Below are positions 38,485 through 51,730 of a stretch of 64,000 bases of DNA, in pieces (the first letter of the stretch is position 1; every line of letters starts with the position of its first letter). The stretch covers positions 124,001 to 188,000 of the forward strand of contig NZ_SAUZ01000005.1 in the NCBI RefSeq assembly GCF_004022215.1, given 5' to 3'. The stretch is from Paenirhodobacter populi (GTDB lineage: Bacteria; Pseudomonadota; Alphaproteobacteria; Rhodobacterales; Rhodobacteraceae). Made by a program: the position numbers and the translations under genes. The notes below the pieces were generated by a model. The model searched no databases. It was not told where the DNA came from and saw only the letters and a program-made list of their open reading frames with translations.

Positions 38485-38958
38485 TCAGCCGCCCACGCGG
38501 TTCTGCCGCGCCGGCGCATTGCGGATTTCCTCGCGCCGGATCGGCATCTTGTCGATCGAGCTGGCGATCTCGCGGCCGTTGCGCGGGGTGGGCCTGCGCT
38601 GCGCGACGGTGCCGTCCTTCTCGATCAGGACGATGGAGAACCCGCGCGGGCGCAGGGTGCGGCGCACGTCGCTCAGCGTGCCCGGCTCGGTATCGGTGAT
38701 GATGATGACATCGCGCGCCGCCAGATCGGGCCAGGCGGCCTGCAGGGACCGCATCTGTTCCTGAAAGGCGGGGTCGTCGGCGCTGTCGGCAAAGACCACC
38801 ACCGGGCGCTTCTGCCAGATGAAATCCTGCAGACTGACCCCCTCGGAGGAGATCGGGGCGAATCCCTCCGCCTCCTGCGCATGAAGCGCGCCCCCGGCGG
38901 GAAGCAGCAGGGGTATGGCAAGGAACAGGGCGGCGGCAAGCCGGAGCGTTCGGATCAT
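38485..38958 (-). CDS. Secreted DUF4174 family protein
   Basis: The 157-residue protein has a signal peptide (MIRTLRLAAALFLAIPLLLP..., cleavage near AQA at about 27) and then a thioredoxin-like DUF4174 domain: LQDFIWQKRPVVVFADSADDPAFQEQM, DVIIITDT, LRPRGFSIVLIEKDG. It lacks the CxxC pair of true thioredoxins. Family function is unknown. The ATG follows GGAGATCC. It is convergent with the lipoprotein gene, sharing its terminator region. Confidence 0.83.
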   Translation of the reverse strand: MIRTLRLAAALFLAIPLLLPAGGALHAQEAEGFAPISSEGVSLQDFIWQKRPVVVFADSADDPAFQEQMRSLQAAWPDLAARDVIIITDTEPGTLSDVRRTLRPRGFSIVLIEKDGTVAQRRPTPRNGREIASSIDKMPIRREEIRNAPARQNRVGG

Positions 38959-39107
38959 CTGGATCTCCTCTCCCGCAGATATAGGAAGCTTTGGCCCCCC
39001 GCGCCATGCCTTTGGGTGCAAGAGTCGCCTCGCTTTCGGGACAGGGGGCTGTCGCGGCGTCATCTTGACCCTATCGCTCGGCCGCCCGGGCGGGTTATGC
39101 TTGCGGC

Positions 39108-39818
39108 ATGGACAAGCCGCTTTCCCTTTGGACAAGGATCTCCGAAGCGATCGCCGCCCTGACCCGGGGCGAGGGGCTGGCGTCCGTCTTCGACCATCTG
39201 CGCGCGCCGCCGGAACGGTCGGTCGCCTTCACCATCGCGGTCATCGCGCTTGGGGCGAAGATGGCCAAGGCCGATGGCCGCGTCACCCGCGACGAGGTGG
39301 CGACCTTCCGCCGCATCTTCCGCATCCCGCCGGGGGAAGAGGCGCATGCCGCCCGGGTCTTCGATCTGGCGCGGACCGACATCGCGGGGTTCGACTCCTA
39401 CGCCCGCAAGATCGCCGCCATGTTCGGGCCGCGCAGCCCGGCGCTGCGCCACGTGCTGGAAGGGCTTTTCGCCATTGCCGTCGCCGACGGCGACTATCAC
39501 GAGGGCGAGGAAATCTTCCTGCGCGAAGTCACGCGGATCTTCGGCTTCGACGAGACCTGTTTCCTGTCGATGCGCGCGGGCTTTGTGCCGGATGCGGAGC
39601 CGGACCCCTGGACGGTTCTGGAACTGCCGCCCGGCACGCCGATGGATCAGGTGAGGGCGCGCTGGAAACGCGCGGTGCGCGAGGCGCATCCCGACCATGC
39701 CATCGCCAGCGGCCTGCCGCCCGACGCGATCCGCCTGGCCGAGGAACGGGTCGTCGCGCTCAACCGCGCCTGGCAGCAGATCCGCGAGGGGGCGCAGGAT
39801 GCGCATCGCCACCTATAA
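39108..39818 (+). CDS. TerB-like/J-domain protein (DjlA-like)
   Basis: The 236-residue protein has a TerB-like domain at about 40-150 (VAFTIAVIALGAKMAKADGRVTRDEV, IAVADGDYHEGEE) and a C-terminal J-like domain (DPWTVLELPPGTPMDQVRARWKR then EAHPDHAIA, with the HPD motif kept). This order is that of DjlA, but there is no clear N-terminal membrane span, so it is probably cytoplasmic. A DnaK co-chaperone role is inferred from the HPD motif. The ribosome binding site is poor. It overlaps the next gene by 20 bp. Confidence 0.83.
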   Translation: MDKPLSLWTRISEAIAALTRGEGLASVFDHLRAPPERSVAFTIAVIALGAKMAKADGRVTRDEVATFRRIFRIPPGEEAHAARVFDLARTDIAGFDSYARKIAAMFGPRSPALRHVLEGLFAIAVADGDYHEGEEIFLREVTRIFGFDETCFLSMRAGFVPDAEPDPWTVLELPPGTPMDQVRARWKRAVREAHPDHAIASGLPPDAIRLAEERVVALNRAWQQIREGAQDAHRHL

Positions 39819-40809
39819 CGTCGAATGGTTCAACGCGCTGTTCGACCGGCGGGGCAGGCTGCTTGACGATGACGAAGGATCGGCGCGCTATCAGATCACG
39901 CGGGCGCAGCAACTTGGCGCGCTCGGCATCGTCTTCACCGCGGTCGATGCCGATCTGTTCCTTGTGGTCGAGGCGCCGGACGATGCCGACGATCACCGCA
40001 CCGTCGATCAGCTCGAACGTTTCGCCGCCCGCTTCGGTTTGCGGCAAAGACGCGCGCTTCTGGGCTATGCGAATGATTCGCAACAGGAAATCGCCCTGCT
40101 TTACGATCCGGACGTGGTGACCGCCGTGCATGATCCCGATCCCGGCACGCCGGATTGCCCGCGCTTCGACCGGCGGCTGAGCATTGATCTGGACATCGAC
40201 GACCGGATGGACACGGTGATCTTCTCGAAACCGCCGCTGGAGGCGCGGATCACCGCCGCGGGGCGCGAGCTGCGGCTGATCGGCGTGCATATCAAGTCGA
40301 AGGCCCCGCATGGCGCCGCCGATCCCGCCGCGCTGGTCCGCGTGGCGATCGAGAACCGCCGCAAGCAGCTTGCCCAATGTATCTGGCTCCGCCGCCGGAT
40401 CGAGCAGCGGCTGGATGCCGGGGACAGTTTCGTGGTGCTCGGCGATTTCAACGACGGGCCGGGGCTCGACGAATACGAACGGCTGTTCGGGCGTTCCGGA
40501 CTCGATATCGTGGTGGGCGAGGGGCTGCCGCCCGAGCGCCGCCTGCGCGATCCGCATGTGAGGCTGAGCCGCGATCACCCGCTGGCGGCGCAACCCGCCT
40601 CGGCGCGGTTCTGGCGCGGCGACCTGCATCAGTATTTCTCGGCGATGCTGGACTACATCCTGCTGTCGCCCGATCTGTGCGCGGCGGCGCCCGTCTGGCG
40701 GATCTGGCATCCGTTCGACGATCCGGCCTGCTACCGGGTGCCGGAACTGCGCGAGGCGCTGTTGCAGGCCTCGGACCATTTCCCGGTCAGCTTGGACATC
40801 GCGCTCTGA
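39799..40809 (+). CDS. Endonuclease/exonuclease/phosphatase family protein
   Basis: The 336-residue protein has the EEP fold signature: N-terminal MRIATYNVEWFN, metal ligand Glu in LFLVVEAPD, IGVHIKSKAPHG, FVVLGDFNDGP (Asp/Asn pair) and the C-terminal ASDHFPV (Asp-His). These are the catalytic residues of Mg-dependent nucleases and phosphatases. No signal peptide is seen. It starts inside the 3' end of the TerB/J gene and its stop codon overlaps the next start, so the three genes are probably translated together. Substrate unknown. Confidence 0.87.
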   Translation: MRIATYNVEWFNALFDRRGRLLDDDEGSARYQITRAQQLGALGIVFTAVDADLFLVVEAPDDADDHRTVDQLERFAARFGLRQRRALLGYANDSQQEIALLYDPDVVTAVHDPDPGTPDCPRFDRRLSIDLDIDDRMDTVIFSKPPLEARITAAGRELRLIGVHIKSKAPHGAADPAALVRVAIENRRKQLAQCIWLRRRIEQRLDAGDSFVVLGDFNDGPGLDEYERLFGRSGLDIVVGEGLPPERRLRDPHVRLSRDHPLAAQPASARFWRGDLHQYFSAMLDYILLSPDLCAAAPVWRIWHPFDDPACYRVPELREALLQASDHFPVSLDIAL

Positions 40810-41225
40810 TGGCCTATATCCGGCGCATGAGAAGAACCCTGACAGCCGCTGCCCTGATCGCCTGCCTGAGCCTGCCCGTCCATGCGCAGGACACCGATAC
40901 GCAGGATGGCGACGCGACCGGCGACATGGCCGAAGGCCGCAGCCTGGTCGAACGCGGCGTCGAACTGTTCCTGCGCGGCCTCTTATCCGAGGTGCGCCCG
41001 AAGCTCGACGAGATGAGCGGCGCGATGGCCGAGGCGGCGCGCCAGCTCGGCCCCGCCTTGCAGCAGTTGCAGGCGCTGATCGACGATGTCGGCAATTACG
41101 AGGCGCCCAAACGCCTGCCGAATGGCGATATCGTGATCCCCCGCAAGCCCGGCGCACCGCCGCCGCCCGCCCTCTCCCCGCCCGCGCCCGCGCCCGATCC
41201 CGGCGCCCCGGAGATCGAGCTTTAG
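40809..41225 (+). CDS. Small secreted protein of unknown function
   Basis: The 138-residue protein has a signal peptide (hydrophobic RTLTAAALIACLSLPVHAQ), an acidic start of the mature part, a helical amphipathic middle (LVERGVELFLRGLLSEVRPK, then a run of helices) and a Pro-rich tail. NGDIVIPRK is a short conserved-looking motif. No Walker motifs are present, so an ATPase label sometimes given to similar proteins would not be supported. The start at 40809 overlaps the previous stop codon (TGATG); an ATG at 40827 gives a more compact signal peptide. Confidence 0.72.
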   Translation: MAYIRRMRRTLTAAALIACLSLPVHAQDTDTQDGDATGDMAEGRSLVERGVELFLRGLLSEVRPKLDEMSGAMAEAARQLGPALQQLQALIDDVGNYEAPKRLPNGDIVIPRKPGAPPPPALSPPAPAPDPGAPEIEL

Positions 41226-41356
41226 CCGGCGACCGAAACCATCGGGCCGCGCAGACACTGTCCGGAAAACCGCGCTCCGTTCGTGGGGTACGATCTTGCC
41301 ATGTCGGCAACCCGCTACCTGCCGGAAACCGATCCGCAGCCCTGACTTCCCGCCTT

Positions 41357-41413
41357 CATTCTTCCCTAAATATCCCGGGGGTGAGCGCGCATGCGCGAGG
41401 GGGCTGGCCCCCT
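41357..41413 (+). repeat. Dispersed intergenic element, copy 6
   Basis: Box CATTCTTCCCTAAATATCCC, GGGGGTGA, hairpin 1 (CGCG-CATG-CGCG within a 12-base palindrome), hairpin 2 (GGGGG-CTGG-CCCCC). It lies 132 bp after the small secreted protein gene and between convergent genes. Confidence 0.82.
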
Positions 41414-41438
41414 GCGACGCATCCGCCATAAACCCCGC

Positions 41439-42995
41439 TCAGACCCGTTCCACCGCCGTCGTCGCCTTCAGCGTGCTCGCCAGCGCCTGGAACCGGGCCT
41501 CGGTCACCTCGCCGAACAGCGGCGCGCCGCGATCACTCAGCTTCAGCACCAGCTGGTTCTTTTTCTCCCGGTAGTCGAGGCTCGCCACCTCGGTCAGGTT
41601 CGGGGTGGAGAACATCGCCCCGAAGCGCATCGCCTTGCCAAGGATCTCGGCCTCGTTGATCTGTTCGGGGCTCAGCAGCGAGAAAAGCGGCTCGAACCGC
41701 GAACCGGCGCGGGAGTTCTTGTAGCGGTGCAGCAGCGCGAGGCCGATGAACACCCGCTCCGGATGGCTCAGCGCGGCCATGTTGGCGCGGGTCACATTGT
41801 CGAAGCACGCCTCGGCCCGGTAGTCGGGATGGGTGCGCCAGGTGGTGTCGTGCAGATAGCAGGCGGCCCGGTGCAGGCGGTAACGTTCGGGCGAGATCCG
41901 CCCGAAGACCGGCGCGATGAATTTGTGCAGCGTCTTGGCAAAGCCCGGCACGCGCGCCTGGGTCTTTTCGGCGTAGCGGCAGGCCTCGATCAGCGGGTCG
42001 CGGATGCGCAGCCGTTCGGGCATCTGTTCATACAGCAGCCCCTCGCGGATCCCGAAGGAGGAAACGTCGATCTCCTTCGGCTTGAAGGTCTCGATCAGCT
42101 CGCGCAGCACCAGACTGGCCAGCGGCACCAGTTCCATCCGCGCGGCCGAGGTGCCGGTCTGCGCCCGCAACTGGCCCAGATCGCTCTTCTCGATCCAATC
42201 GAGGGTTTTCAGCAGGCTGTCCGGCTCCATCCGGTACTCATGCAGCACCAGCAGCGGATAGCCCTGCCGTTCCATGTCGAGCCGCGCGATCGCCCGCCAC
42301 GAGCCACCCACCAGATAGATCCGTTCATGGCCAAGCCCGACCGTCGCCACCAGTTCCGCCATGACATTGCGGACATGCGCGATCAGGTCCTTGCGGCCGC
42401 CCTTCACCTGCTGCAACCGGAACGGCCCGAGCTGCGAGGTCGCCCGCCGCCCGACGGTGCCGTTGCCCACCTCGGCCAGTTCCATCGAGTTGCCGCCAAT
42501 GTCGCAGATCAGCCCCTGTGCATCGGGCCAGCCAAGGAACACGCCCTGCGCGGATAGGCGCGCCTCTTCGGGACCGTCGATGATATGCAGATGCAGGCCG
42601 GTTTCGCGTTCCAGAAGAGCGCGGAATTCCGGCCCGTCCTCGGCATCGCGCATCGCCGCCGTGGCGACAACGGTGAGCGGGCCGATATCCAGCCCCTTCG
42701 CCACCGCGGCGAAGCGGGTCAGCGCCATCAGCGCGCGTTCGCGCCCCTGCGGATTGAGACGGCCGGTTTCCGCCAGCCCCTGACCCAGCCCCGCCATGAC
42801 CTTTTCATTGAAGAAATAGGCCGGCGAGCGGGCGGCGCCATCGAAAACCACCATCCGGATCGAGTTCGACCCGACATCCACGACACCGACGCGACTGAGC
42901 GCGCGCGCGGAAGGGTCGTCGAACAGCGGTTTTCCGAACGGGTCCCAGTCGTCGGCGTCTGGCGCCACACGCGGGCCTTCGGTTGATGCGTTCAT
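41439..42995 (-). CDS. ppx: Exopolyphosphatase (Ppx/GppA family)
   Basis: Ppx releases phosphate from the ends of polyphosphate; relatives also hydrolyse pppGpp. The 518-residue protein has the ASKHA fold with VGVVDVGSNSIRMVVFDG near residues 37-54, a second phosphate loop ICDIGGNSMELAEV, and an HD-like C-terminal domain (YRLHRAACYLHDTTW...). It lies 51 bp after ppk1 in the same direction, giving synthesis and degradation enzymes in one unit. Which of the two substrates is used cannot be told from sequence alone. Confidence 0.93.
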   Translation of the reverse strand: MNASTEGPRVAPDADDWDPFGKPLFDDPSARALSRVGVVDVGSNSIRMVVFDGAARSPAYFFNEKVMAGLGQGLAETGRLNPQGRERALMALTRFAAVAKGLDIGPLTVVATAAMRDAEDGPEFRALLERETGLHLHIIDGPEEARLSAQGVFLGWPDAQGLICDIGGNSMELAEVGNGTVGRRATSQLGPFRLQQVKGGRKDLIAHVRNVMAELVATVGLGHERIYLVGGSWRAIARLDMERQGYPLLVLHEYRMEPDSLLKTLDWIEKSDLGQLRAQTGTSAARMELVPLASLVLRELIETFKPKEIDVSSFGIREGLLYEQMPERLRIRDPLIEACRYAEKTQARVPGFAKTLHKFIAPVFGRISPERYRLHRAACYLHDTTWRTHPDYRAEACFDNVTRANMAALSHPERVFIGLALLHRYKNSRAGSRFEPLFSLLSPEQINEAEILGKAMRFGAMFSTPNLTEVASLDYREKKNQLVLKLSDRGAPLFGEVTEARFQALASTLKATTAVERV

Positions 42996-43046
42996 ATTAT
43001 CGTCCTGCCGTGAGTCGCTCTCGGGGGCTCGCGCGTAACCTATCCG

Positions 43047-45209
<2,163 letters not shown>

Positions 45210-45231
45210 GATGCCGCTTCTATGGCGTGCG

Positions 45232-45252
45232 ATTGTAATGCTGTTGTGACAG
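45232..45252 (-). promoter_or_regulatory. Candidate ppk1 promoter with partial Pho box
   Basis: On the minus strand a -10 TACAAT (45237-45232) is preceded by CTGTCAC (45252-45246), one half of a PhoB box. The second half is poor. Phosphate control is plausible but weakly supported. Confidence 0.3.
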
Positions 45253-45263
45253 TCTTGACCGGC

Positions 45264-45935
45264 TCAGGCGAAACTGTCCAGAACCTCGGCCGCCATCGCG
45301 CGGGTGAGGGGGCGCCCCTCGGCGACGGCGCGCGCATCGAGCGCCGCGACCAGCCGCCGCGCGGTGCCGAGCGAACGGTCCATCCGGGTGACGAGCCATG
45401 GGATCAGGCTGTGCGGCACCTTGGTCTGCCGGTCGTTGAACAGCTTGACCAGCACCGCCGACAAGAGCGCGTCATCGGGCGCCGCGATGCGGACAAGGGC
45501 CGTCGCCTCCATCCGGCTCAGCAGGTCGGGCAGGCGCAGGCCCCAGTCGCGCGGCGGCGCAAGGGCGGTCAGCAGGAGCCGCCCGCCCTCGGCCTGCATC
45601 AGGTTGCACAGATGAAAGAGCGCCTCCTCGGCCCCGGCAGCGGCGGTCTGCTGCGCATCCTCGATCACCGCGGCGCGGGCGCGGGCAAGGCGGGGGGCAT
45701 CGGCATCGGTCAGGTCGCGGGCGGCAAGGACGGGGGCTTCCTGCGCCTCGGCCCAGATGGCGGCGAGGTGGGATTTCCCCGCGCCCTCCGGCCCGGTCAG
45801 CAGCATCCGCCCCGCGGGCCAGCCCGCCGGCGCGTCAAGCGTCGCCAGCGCCAGCGCATTGGCCGGGGAAACGAAGAAATCGTCCCGGCCCCGTGCCTGC
45901 CGCACGGGAAGATCGAGGATCATCTGGCGCGTCAT
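45264..45935 (-). CDS. hdaA: DnaA-related regulator HdaA
   Basis: HdaA/Hda stimulates ATP hydrolysis by DnaA when bound to the sliding clamp, preventing re-initiation. The 223-residue protein has a clamp-binding-like motif QMILDLP at 4-10, a Walker A GPEGAGKS at 48-55 and a C-terminal lid region (SLGTARRLVAALDARAV). There is no DNA-binding domain IV, unlike DnaA. It is located between perM and ppk1, 24 bp after perM, as in many alphaproteobacteria. Confidence 0.9.
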   Translation of the reverse strand: MTRQMILDLPVRQARGRDDFFVSPANALALATLDAPAGWPAGRMLLTGPEGAGKSHLAAIWAEAQEAPVLAARDLTDADAPRLARARAAVIEDAQQTAAAGAEEALFHLCNLMQAEGGRLLLTALAPPRDWGLRLPDLLSRMEATALVRIAAPDDALLSAVLVKLFNDRQTKVPHSLIPWLVTRMDRSLGTARRLVAALDARAVAEGRPLTRAMAAEVLDSFA

Positions 45936-45959
45936 GCGGTCCGGTCCTTCTGGCCGCCC

Positions 45960-47039
45960 TTACGGTTCGGCGGGCGGGCGATCATCAGCTTCGAGGCCCA
46001 GATAGAGCCGCCCCTGCAGGTAACGGTCGAGCGCGGCGCGCGCAAGCACCCCGATCACCGCCGCGACCGGAACCGCGACCAGCATCCCCACGAAGCCGAA
46101 CAGCGTGCCGAAGGCCGACAGCGCGAAGATCAGCCACAGCGGATGCAGCCCGATCGAATTGCCGACGAGCTTGGGGGTGATGACATTGCCTTCCAGAAAC
46201 TGCCCCACGGCGAAGATCGCCACGACGATGCCGATGGAAAACCAGTCGCCCCAGAACTGATACAGCGCCAGCCCGATCGACAGCCCCCCGCCGATGATCG
46301 CGCCGACATAGGGAATGAAGGTCAGCAGCCCGGCGATCGCCCCGGCGATCAGGCCGAAGTTCAGCCCGGCGAGCATCAGCGAAATGGCGTAGAACGTGCC
46401 GAGGATCACGCAGACCGACACCTGCCCGCGCACGAACCCGGACAGCACCCGGTCGATTTCCCGCGCCAGCGCGCGGATTTCCTCGGCATGGTCGAGCGGC
46501 AGCCAGTCGTTGATCCGCGTCAGCATCTTGTCCCAGTCGAGCAGCATGTAGAACGTGACCACCGGCACCACGACGATGAAGACGAGGAAGTTCACCACCC
46601 CCATCGCCGAGGTCAGCACCGTCTGCGCCAGTTGCCCGCCGCGGGCCTTCACCGCCTCGCCGACCGAGTTCAGCGTTTCATAGACGACCGAGCCGCGTTC
46701 GTTCATCGAGGGGAATTTCTCGGACAGGAAGACCTGCAACTGTTGCGCCATGTCCGGCGCCGTCGCCACAAGCTGCGTGAGCTGATGCACCAGCAGCGGC
46801 ACCACGGCGAGCCCGAGGATGACGAAACCCAGCGTGGCCACAAGCCCGATCGTCGCCGTCGCCCAGACCCGCGACATGCCCCATTTCTCCAGCTTGTCGG
46901 CCACCGGGTCGAGGAAATAGGCGATCGCGCCGCCCAGCAGGAACGGCATGATGACGGAACCGAGCAGCCAGAGCGCAATCAGGAACAGGACGCCGGCGAC
47001 GCCCCAGTAGATCATCTGCTGCCTTGCGGGCAATGCCAT
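45960..47039 (-). CDS. perM: AI-2E family transporter (PerM)
   Basis: A membrane protein of 359 residues with about eight hydrophobic spans and the family's central periplasmic/coiled region. Typical stretches are GVAGVLFLIALWLLGSVIMP, VTFYMLLDWDKMLTRIN and IPYVGAIIGGG. Members have been described as exporters of AI-2 or of other small molecules; the substrate here is unknown. The ATG at 47039 follows GGAGACGCGCC. It heads the perM-hdaA-ppk1-ppx unit. Confidence 0.9.
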   Translation of the reverse strand: MALPARQQMIYWGVAGVLFLIALWLLGSVIMPFLLGGAIAYFLDPVADKLEKWGMSRVWATATIGLVATLGFVILGLAVVPLLVHQLTQLVATAPDMAQQLQVFLSEKFPSMNERGSVVYETLNSVGEAVKARGGQLAQTVLTSAMGVVNFLVFIVVVPVVTFYMLLDWDKMLTRINDWLPLDHAEEIRALAREIDRVLSGFVRGQVSVCVILGTFYAISLMLAGLNFGLIAGAIAGLLTFIPYVGAIIGGGLSIGLALYQFWGDWFSIGIVVAIFAVGQFLEGNVITPKLVGNSIGLHPLWLIFALSAFGTLFGFVGMLVAVPVAAVIGVLARAALDRYLQGRLYLGLEADDRPPAEP

Positions 47040-47116
47040 GGCGCGTCTCCGTTCGTTCCCTGTCAGACGGGCATTTCTGCCAGCCCTTTCAGGAGGCTTC
47101 AAGGAGATTGCCGGAA

Positions 47117-47139
47117 ACGCGGGCTGAAATCGCCCGCGT
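47117..47139 (-). terminator. Possible terminator of the first TakP-like gene
   Basis: On the minus strand ACGCGGGC-GATTTCA-GCCCGCGT followed by TTTCC, directly after the stop codon. T-run short. Confidence 0.5.
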
Positions 47140-47144
47140 CCGGG

Positions 47145-49452
<2,308 letters not shown>

Positions 49453-49616
49453 TCAAGCAATGAAACGGACAGACGCGGCAGGCTCGCCCCCGCGGCGGCG
49501 CGAACCTGTCAGCTTGCGGGGCGGCTGTCCAGTCACAGAATGACGTCGATTTGGATTTTTACGCAATAATCGTGCGGAAAATCCCGGCATCCGGGTAATG
49601 CAGGCGCTGTTCCGGC

Positions 49617-50444
49617 CTAGCTGCGCGAATCGGGAAGTTGAATCCGCGCCACCTGTTCGGCGATCGGATCGACCGACAGCGGATGGGTCTCCGAGGCATG
49701 CGCAGCCGGATCGCCGATTTCCTGCCAGCGGCCGCCCTTGTAGATTTCCAGTGAATCGAACTTGGCCTTGTAGCCCATCTTGCGCGATCCGGGCACCCAG
49801 TAGCCCAGATAGACATAGGGCAGCCCCGCCTGCCGCGCGATTTCCACGTGGTCGAGCACCAGATAGGTGCCAAGGCTGTCCTCGCGCCGGTCCGGATCGT
49901 AAAAGCTGTAGACCATGCTCAGCCCGTCATCGAGGACATCGGTCAGGCAGACCGCCGTCAGCGCCCGGGTGGTGCCGGGCGAAGCCTCGGTCTCGCGGTA
50001 TTCGATGACGCGGGATTTCACCGGCGTCTCCTCGATCATCGCGGCGAATTCGAAGATGTCCATGTCGGCCATGCCGCCATCGGCGTGGCGCCGGTCCAGA
50101 TAGCGGCGAAAGAGGGCGAACTGTTCCTCGGTCGCCCAGGGGCTGGTGGCGGTGCGCTTCAGATGCGCGTTGCGGCGCAGCACCTTGCGTTGCGTCCGGT
50201 CGGGGTGGAAATCCGCGACCCGGATGCGCGCCGACAGGCAGGCCTGACAATCCGCGCAGGACGGGCGATACAGCACGTTCTGCGACCGCCGGAAACCCTG
50301 CCGCGACAGCGCGTTGTTCAGCTTTTCCGCCCCGTCGCCCTGCAACGCGGTGAACAGCTTCCGTTCCGCCCGGCCATCCAGATAGGGACAGGTCTGCGGC
50401 GCGGTCACGTAGAACTGAGGAGCAAGCGGAAGCGAGTGGCGCAT
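49617..50444 (-). CDS. bpt: Aspartate/glutamate leucyltransferase Bpt
   Basis: Bpt adds leucine to proteins that begin with Asp or Glu, marking them for ClpS/ClpAP degradation in the N-end rule. The 275-residue protein has the Cys-rich start [12 protein letters not shown], then [20 protein letters not shown] with its CxxCxxC-type cluster, and the acyltransferase core [33 protein letters not shown]. The ATG at 50444 matches the family start [19 protein letters not shown]. Monocistronic. ClpS is not in the window. Confidence 0.92.
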   Translation of the reverse strand: MRHSLPLAPQFYVTAPQTCPYLDGRAERKLFTALQGDGAEKLNNALSRQGFRRSQNVLYRPSCADCQACLSARIRVADFHPDRTQRKVLRRNAHLKRTATSPWATEEQFALFRRYLDRRHADGGMADMDIFEFAAMIEETPVKSRVIEYRETEASPGTTRALTAVCLTDVLDDGLSMVYSFYDPDRREDSLGTYLVLDHVEIARQAGLPYVYLGYWVPGSRKMGYKAKFDSLEIYKGGRWQEIGDPAAHASETHPLSVDPIAEQVARIQLPDSRS

Positions 50445-50549
50445 AGTGTCTCTGGCAATGGGCGGTTTGCGGTCCGCGGGGAAGGCGATCCGGCAAAGGC
50501 TATCAACAACACCCCGACCCGCCAAGCATTTTGCACCGTCCAGATGGGA

Positions 50550-50578
50550 AACGCCCCGCCGAAAACAAGGCGGGGCGC
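50550..50578 (-). terminator. Possible terminator of the DUF2852 gene
   Basis: On the minus strand CGCCCCGCC-TTGTTTTC-GGCGGGGCG followed by TTTCCC, 30 bases after the DUF2852 stop codon. Confidence 0.6.
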
Positions 50579-50607
50579 GGATTTCCGGCAGGGAAATCGT
50601 TCACATT

Positions 50608-51075
50608 TTATTGGCCGGGCCGATCCTGATCGGGGTTCGGGGTGTCCGGTGCCTCGCTCCGGGCCGGGGTGGCGGCGGCGCGGGCACGCTCTTCCATGTA
50701 TTGGTCGAACTCGGCCTTGTCGCGCGCTTCGCGCAGACGGATCAGGAAGGCCTCGAAATCCTCCTGCTCGCGTTCCAGCCGGGCGATGGTTTCGGATTTG
50801 TAGCTGTCGAAGGCGCGGTTGCCCGTCGGACGCGACAGATGCAGGTTCATCCGCCCGCCGCAGCCAAAGCCGGAACGCTCGCGCCGCGATGACCGCCAGC
50901 GGAACCGGCCGGTGAACAGCGCGAACCCCAGAACGAGCAGACCAAGCGGCCCGCCGAAGGTGAAGACTGCGACCGTCGCCGCGATCCAGGAGATGGGCGC
51001 GCGGTCGTCCATCCAGCCGAGGGCACGGGAAAGCCAGCCGGGACGCGCGTCAGAAGGGGAGTAAGCGTAGGACAA
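50608..51075 (-). CDS. DUF2852 membrane protein
   Basis: The 155-residue protein has an N-terminal hydrophobic region (WIAATVAVFTFGGPLGLLVLGFALF, one or two spans), a basic RWRSSRRERSG loop and the DUF2852 signature FDSYKSETIARLEREQEDFEAFLIRLREARDKAEFDQYM. Function unknown. The start codon is a TTG, supported by GGAGGT five bases upstream, which is an unusual start and may keep expression low. Two palindromes lie upstream of it (see 51093 and 51151). Confidence 0.85.
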   Translation of the reverse strand: MSYAYSPSDARPGWLSRALGWMDDRAPISWIAATVAVFTFGGPLGLLVLGFALFTGRFRWRSSRRERSGFGCGGRMNLHLSRPTGNRAFDSYKSETIARLEREQEDFEAFLIRLREARDKAEFDQYMEERARAAATPARSEAPDTPNPDQDRPGQ

Positions 51076-51092
51076 GGGGACCTCCGATCCGG

Positions 51093-51111
51093 ATGTGAAT
51101 GACGTTTACAT
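51093..51111. promoter_or_regulatory. Operator-like palindrome 1 upstream of the DUF2852 gene
   Basis: ATGTGAA-TGACG-TTTACAT: seven-base arms that match except for one position (ATGTRAA / TTTACAT). It lies 18 bp upstream of the DUF2852 start codon. Confidence 0.5.
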
Positions 51112-51150
51112 GATCCGAGATGGGACGGCTCCGGTCCTCCGTCAAGGGCG

Positions 51151-51169
51151 ATGTGAATGTTTTTTACAT
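51151..51169. promoter_or_regulatory. Operator-like palindrome 2 upstream of the DUF2852 gene
   Basis: ATGTGAA-TGTTT-TTTACAT: the same arms as palindrome 1, with centres 58 bp apart. It overlaps the last codons of ybaK. Two copies of one palindrome in a promoter region suggest cooperative binding. Confidence 0.5.
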
Positions 51170-51640
51170 TGCCCCTTCGATGAAGTCGGCAGGCTCCGCC
51201 CCGGTGATCCGCAGAAGGTCCGCGGGCGCGATGGAAAAGATGTGGCGCGGCGTGCCGGCGGCGGCCCAGACCGTGTCGAAATCACTCAGCCGCGGGTCGT
51301 AGAAGCAGCGCACCGGATGCAGATGCCCGACCGGCGAGACGCCGCCGATGGCAAAGCCGGTCTCGGCGCGGATCAGCTCGGCGTCGGCCTTGCCCAGGGG
51401 CTCGCCCGCGACGGCACCGGCCTTTGCCGCGCTGACGCGGTTGCCGCCCGCCGTCAGGAACAGCACGACATGGCCCGTCCCCTCGGTGCGGAAGATGATC
51501 GACTTGACGATCTGGTCGAGGGCGCATCCCGCGGCTTGCGCCGCCTCGGCCGCGGTGCGGGCCTGCCCGACCTCGCGGATGGTCGCGGCAAGGCCCGCCT
51601 CTGTCAGCGCGGCCTCGACCCGTTTCAGTGATTTGCTCAT
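51164..51640 (-). CDS. YbaK/EbsC family aminoacyl-tRNA deacylase-like protein
   Basis: The 158-residue protein belongs to the YbaK/ProX group, whose members hydrolyse mischarged tRNAs such as Cys-tRNA-Pro or Ala-tRNA-Pro. Seen are CALDQIVKSIIF (with the conserved Lys), a turn region VSAAKAGAVAGEPLGKADAE and GFAIGGVSPVGHLHPVRCF (GG-SP-G-H block). Which mischarged tRNA it edits is not clear. It is read toward the DUF2852 gene, and the second of two palindromes overlaps its stop codon. Divergent from glnE. Confidence 0.87.
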   Translation of the reverse strand: MSKSLKRVEAALTEAGLAATIREVGQARTAAEAAQAAGCALDQIVKSIIFRTEGTGHVVLFLTAGGNRVSAAKAGAVAGEPLGKADAELIRAETGFAIGGVSPVGHLHPVRCFYDPRLSDFDTVWAAAGTPRHIFSIAPADLLRITGAEPADFIEGAM

Positions 51641-51730
51641 GTCCGGTCTCCTGTCCGGTCTTTTTGCCGCGCCGCAGCGCCGATGAAAAGCCCATTGACC
51701 CGCCCGGCGGCGCAGGGGCATCGTGCCCGC

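Noticed and set aside
40809-41225. Labelling the small secreted protein as an ATPase
   Set aside because: No Walker A or B motif is present, and the protein has a signal peptide and a Pro-rich tail.
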